From contig JAESPT010000286.1 in NCBI GenBank assembly GCA_016765515.1, positions 1 through 5,996 of the forward strand: a DNA stretch of 5,996 nucleotides, read 5' to 3'. The notes beneath the pieces are model-generated. The model did no database searches. It worked only from the letters and a program-made list of their open reading frames with translations, and was not told the origin of the DNA. The stretch is from Sneathiella sp. (GTDB lineage Bacteria; Pseudomonadota; Alphaproteobacteria; Sneathiellales; Sneathiellaceae). This document shows positions 5,303 to 5,996 of the stretch, piece by piece; position 1 is the stretch's first letter; each line of letters opens with the position of its first letter. The position numbers and the translations under genes were made by a program.

Positions 5303-5996
5303 ATGAAAGACATAATTGAGAAACTGGAAGAAAAGCGGGCGAAAGCGCGCTTGGGCGGCGGACAGCGTCGGATCGACGTTCAGCACGCCAAAGGAAAACT
5401 TACCGCGCGGGAGCGTTTAGAGTTCCTGCTTGATGACGGATCTTTTGAAGAATGGGACATGTTTGTTGAGCATCGTTGCACTGAGTTTGGCATGGAAGAC
5501 AATGTCATTACCGGAGATGGTGTTATTACGGGACACGGTACCATCAACGGAAAACTCGTCTTCGTTTTCTCGCAGGATTTTACTGTCCTAGGTGGTTCAC
5601 TATCCGAATATCATGCGAAAAAAATCTGTAAAGTTATGGATAAGGCCGTTCAGGTCGGTGCGCCGATTATCGGTCTGAACGATTCAGGTGGTGCCCGTAT
5701 TCAGGAAGGGATCGACAGTCTTGCCGGTTACGCAGAAGTGTTCCAGCGTAATGTTATGGCATCTGGTGTGATCCCGCAGATATCCGTAATTATGGGCCCT
5801 TGTGCGGGCGGTGCTGTTTATTCTCCTGCGATGACAGATTTTATCTTCATGGTTCGAGACAGTTCATACATGTTTGTAACAGGTCCTGATGTTGTAAAAA
5901 CCGTGACCAATGAAACGGTAACTGCCGAAGAGTTAGGCGGTGCGGGAACCCATACAAGCAAGTCATCCGTTGCCGATAATGCCTATGATAATGACG
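5303..5996 (+). CDS. pccB: Propionyl-CoA carboxylase beta subunit (carboxyltransferase), 5' part
   Basis: PccB transfers the carboxyl group from carboxybiotin on PccA to propionyl-CoA, giving methylmalonyl-CoA in the breakdown of odd-chain fatty acids and of Val, Ile, Met and Thr. The frame stays open to the window end (231 residues of the roughly 510 usual). The N-terminus [39 protein letters not shown] (about 32-50), [17 protein letters not shown] (89-105), the oxyanion-hole motif SGGARIQEG (128-136) and [12 protein letters not shown] (165-176) are those of the acyl-CoA carboxylase beta family, closest to PccB; methylcrotonoyl-CoA or acetyl-CoA carboxylase paralogues are less likely. AGGGAG at 5292-5297, 5 nt before the ATG, supports the start. 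The second carboxyltransferase half lies outside the window. Confidence 0.95.
   Translation, partial: MKDIIEKLEEKRAKARLGGGQRRIDVQHAKGKLTARERLEFLLDDGSFEEWDMFVEHRCTEFGMEDNVITGDGVITGHGTINGKLVFVFSQDFTVLGGSLSEYHAKKICKVMDKAVQVGAPIIGLNDSGGARIQEGIDSLAGYAEVFQRNVMASGVIPQISVIMGPCAGGAVYSPAMTDFIFMVRDSSYMFVTGPDVVKTVTNETVTAEELGGAGTHTSKSSVADNAYDND

Overview
The window looks like chromosomal DNA from an alphaproteobacterium of moderate GC content. The reasons are an ATP12-family F1-ATPase assembly chaperone (largely restricted to Alphaproteobacteria and mitochondria), a biotin-dependent propionyl-CoA carboxylase beta subunit, and a LeuA of the long actinobacterial/fungal-like type that is common in this class. 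I cannot name the genus. I see no insertion sequence, prophage, CRISPR array, tRNA or rRNA.

Layout, left to right. (1) 1-519 (+) is the 3' part of an RluA-family 23S rRNA pseudouridine synthase; its catalytic Asp motif lies before the window. (2) 520-905 is a 386-bp gap holding a promoter with palindromic operator-like DNA and a long structured leader. (3) 906-2576 (+) is leuA, 2-isopropylmalate synthase, closed by a strong intrinsic terminator. (4) 2600-3571 (-) is a ten-TM EamA/DMT-type transporter, convergent with leuA; its last codons are built from the leuA terminator hairpin. (5) 3572-3788 is a divergent intergenic region with a repeated GCCGGAT motif and a TATAAT-like promoter. (6) 3789-4463 (+) is a HAD-IA phosphatase of the phosphoglycolate-phosphatase type. 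(7) 4564-5259 (+) is the ATP12 chaperone. (8) 5303-5996 (+) is the 5' part of pccB, running off the window.

Most of the genes are housekeeping: rRNA modification, leucine synthesis, phosphometabolite cleanup, ATP synthase assembly and propionyl-CoA (including branched-chain amino-acid) catabolism. The pseudouridine synthase, HAD phosphatase, ATP12 and pccB are, from memory, often neighbours in Alphaproteobacteria; here leuA and the transporter sit between the first two.

The most interesting part is the leuA leader. A promoter whose start point would fall at or next to an ATG gives a possibly leaderless 18-codon ORF with five Leu codons, including tandem CTA CTA. It is followed by a second Leu-rich ORF of 45 codons (11 Leu, with a TTA CTT CTA run), a third mini-ORF overlapping the leuA start codon, several hairpins, and a 10-bp repeat that could support alternative pairing. 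This fits leucine-dependent attenuation of leuA, but I found no clean U-tract terminator, so the mechanism is open.
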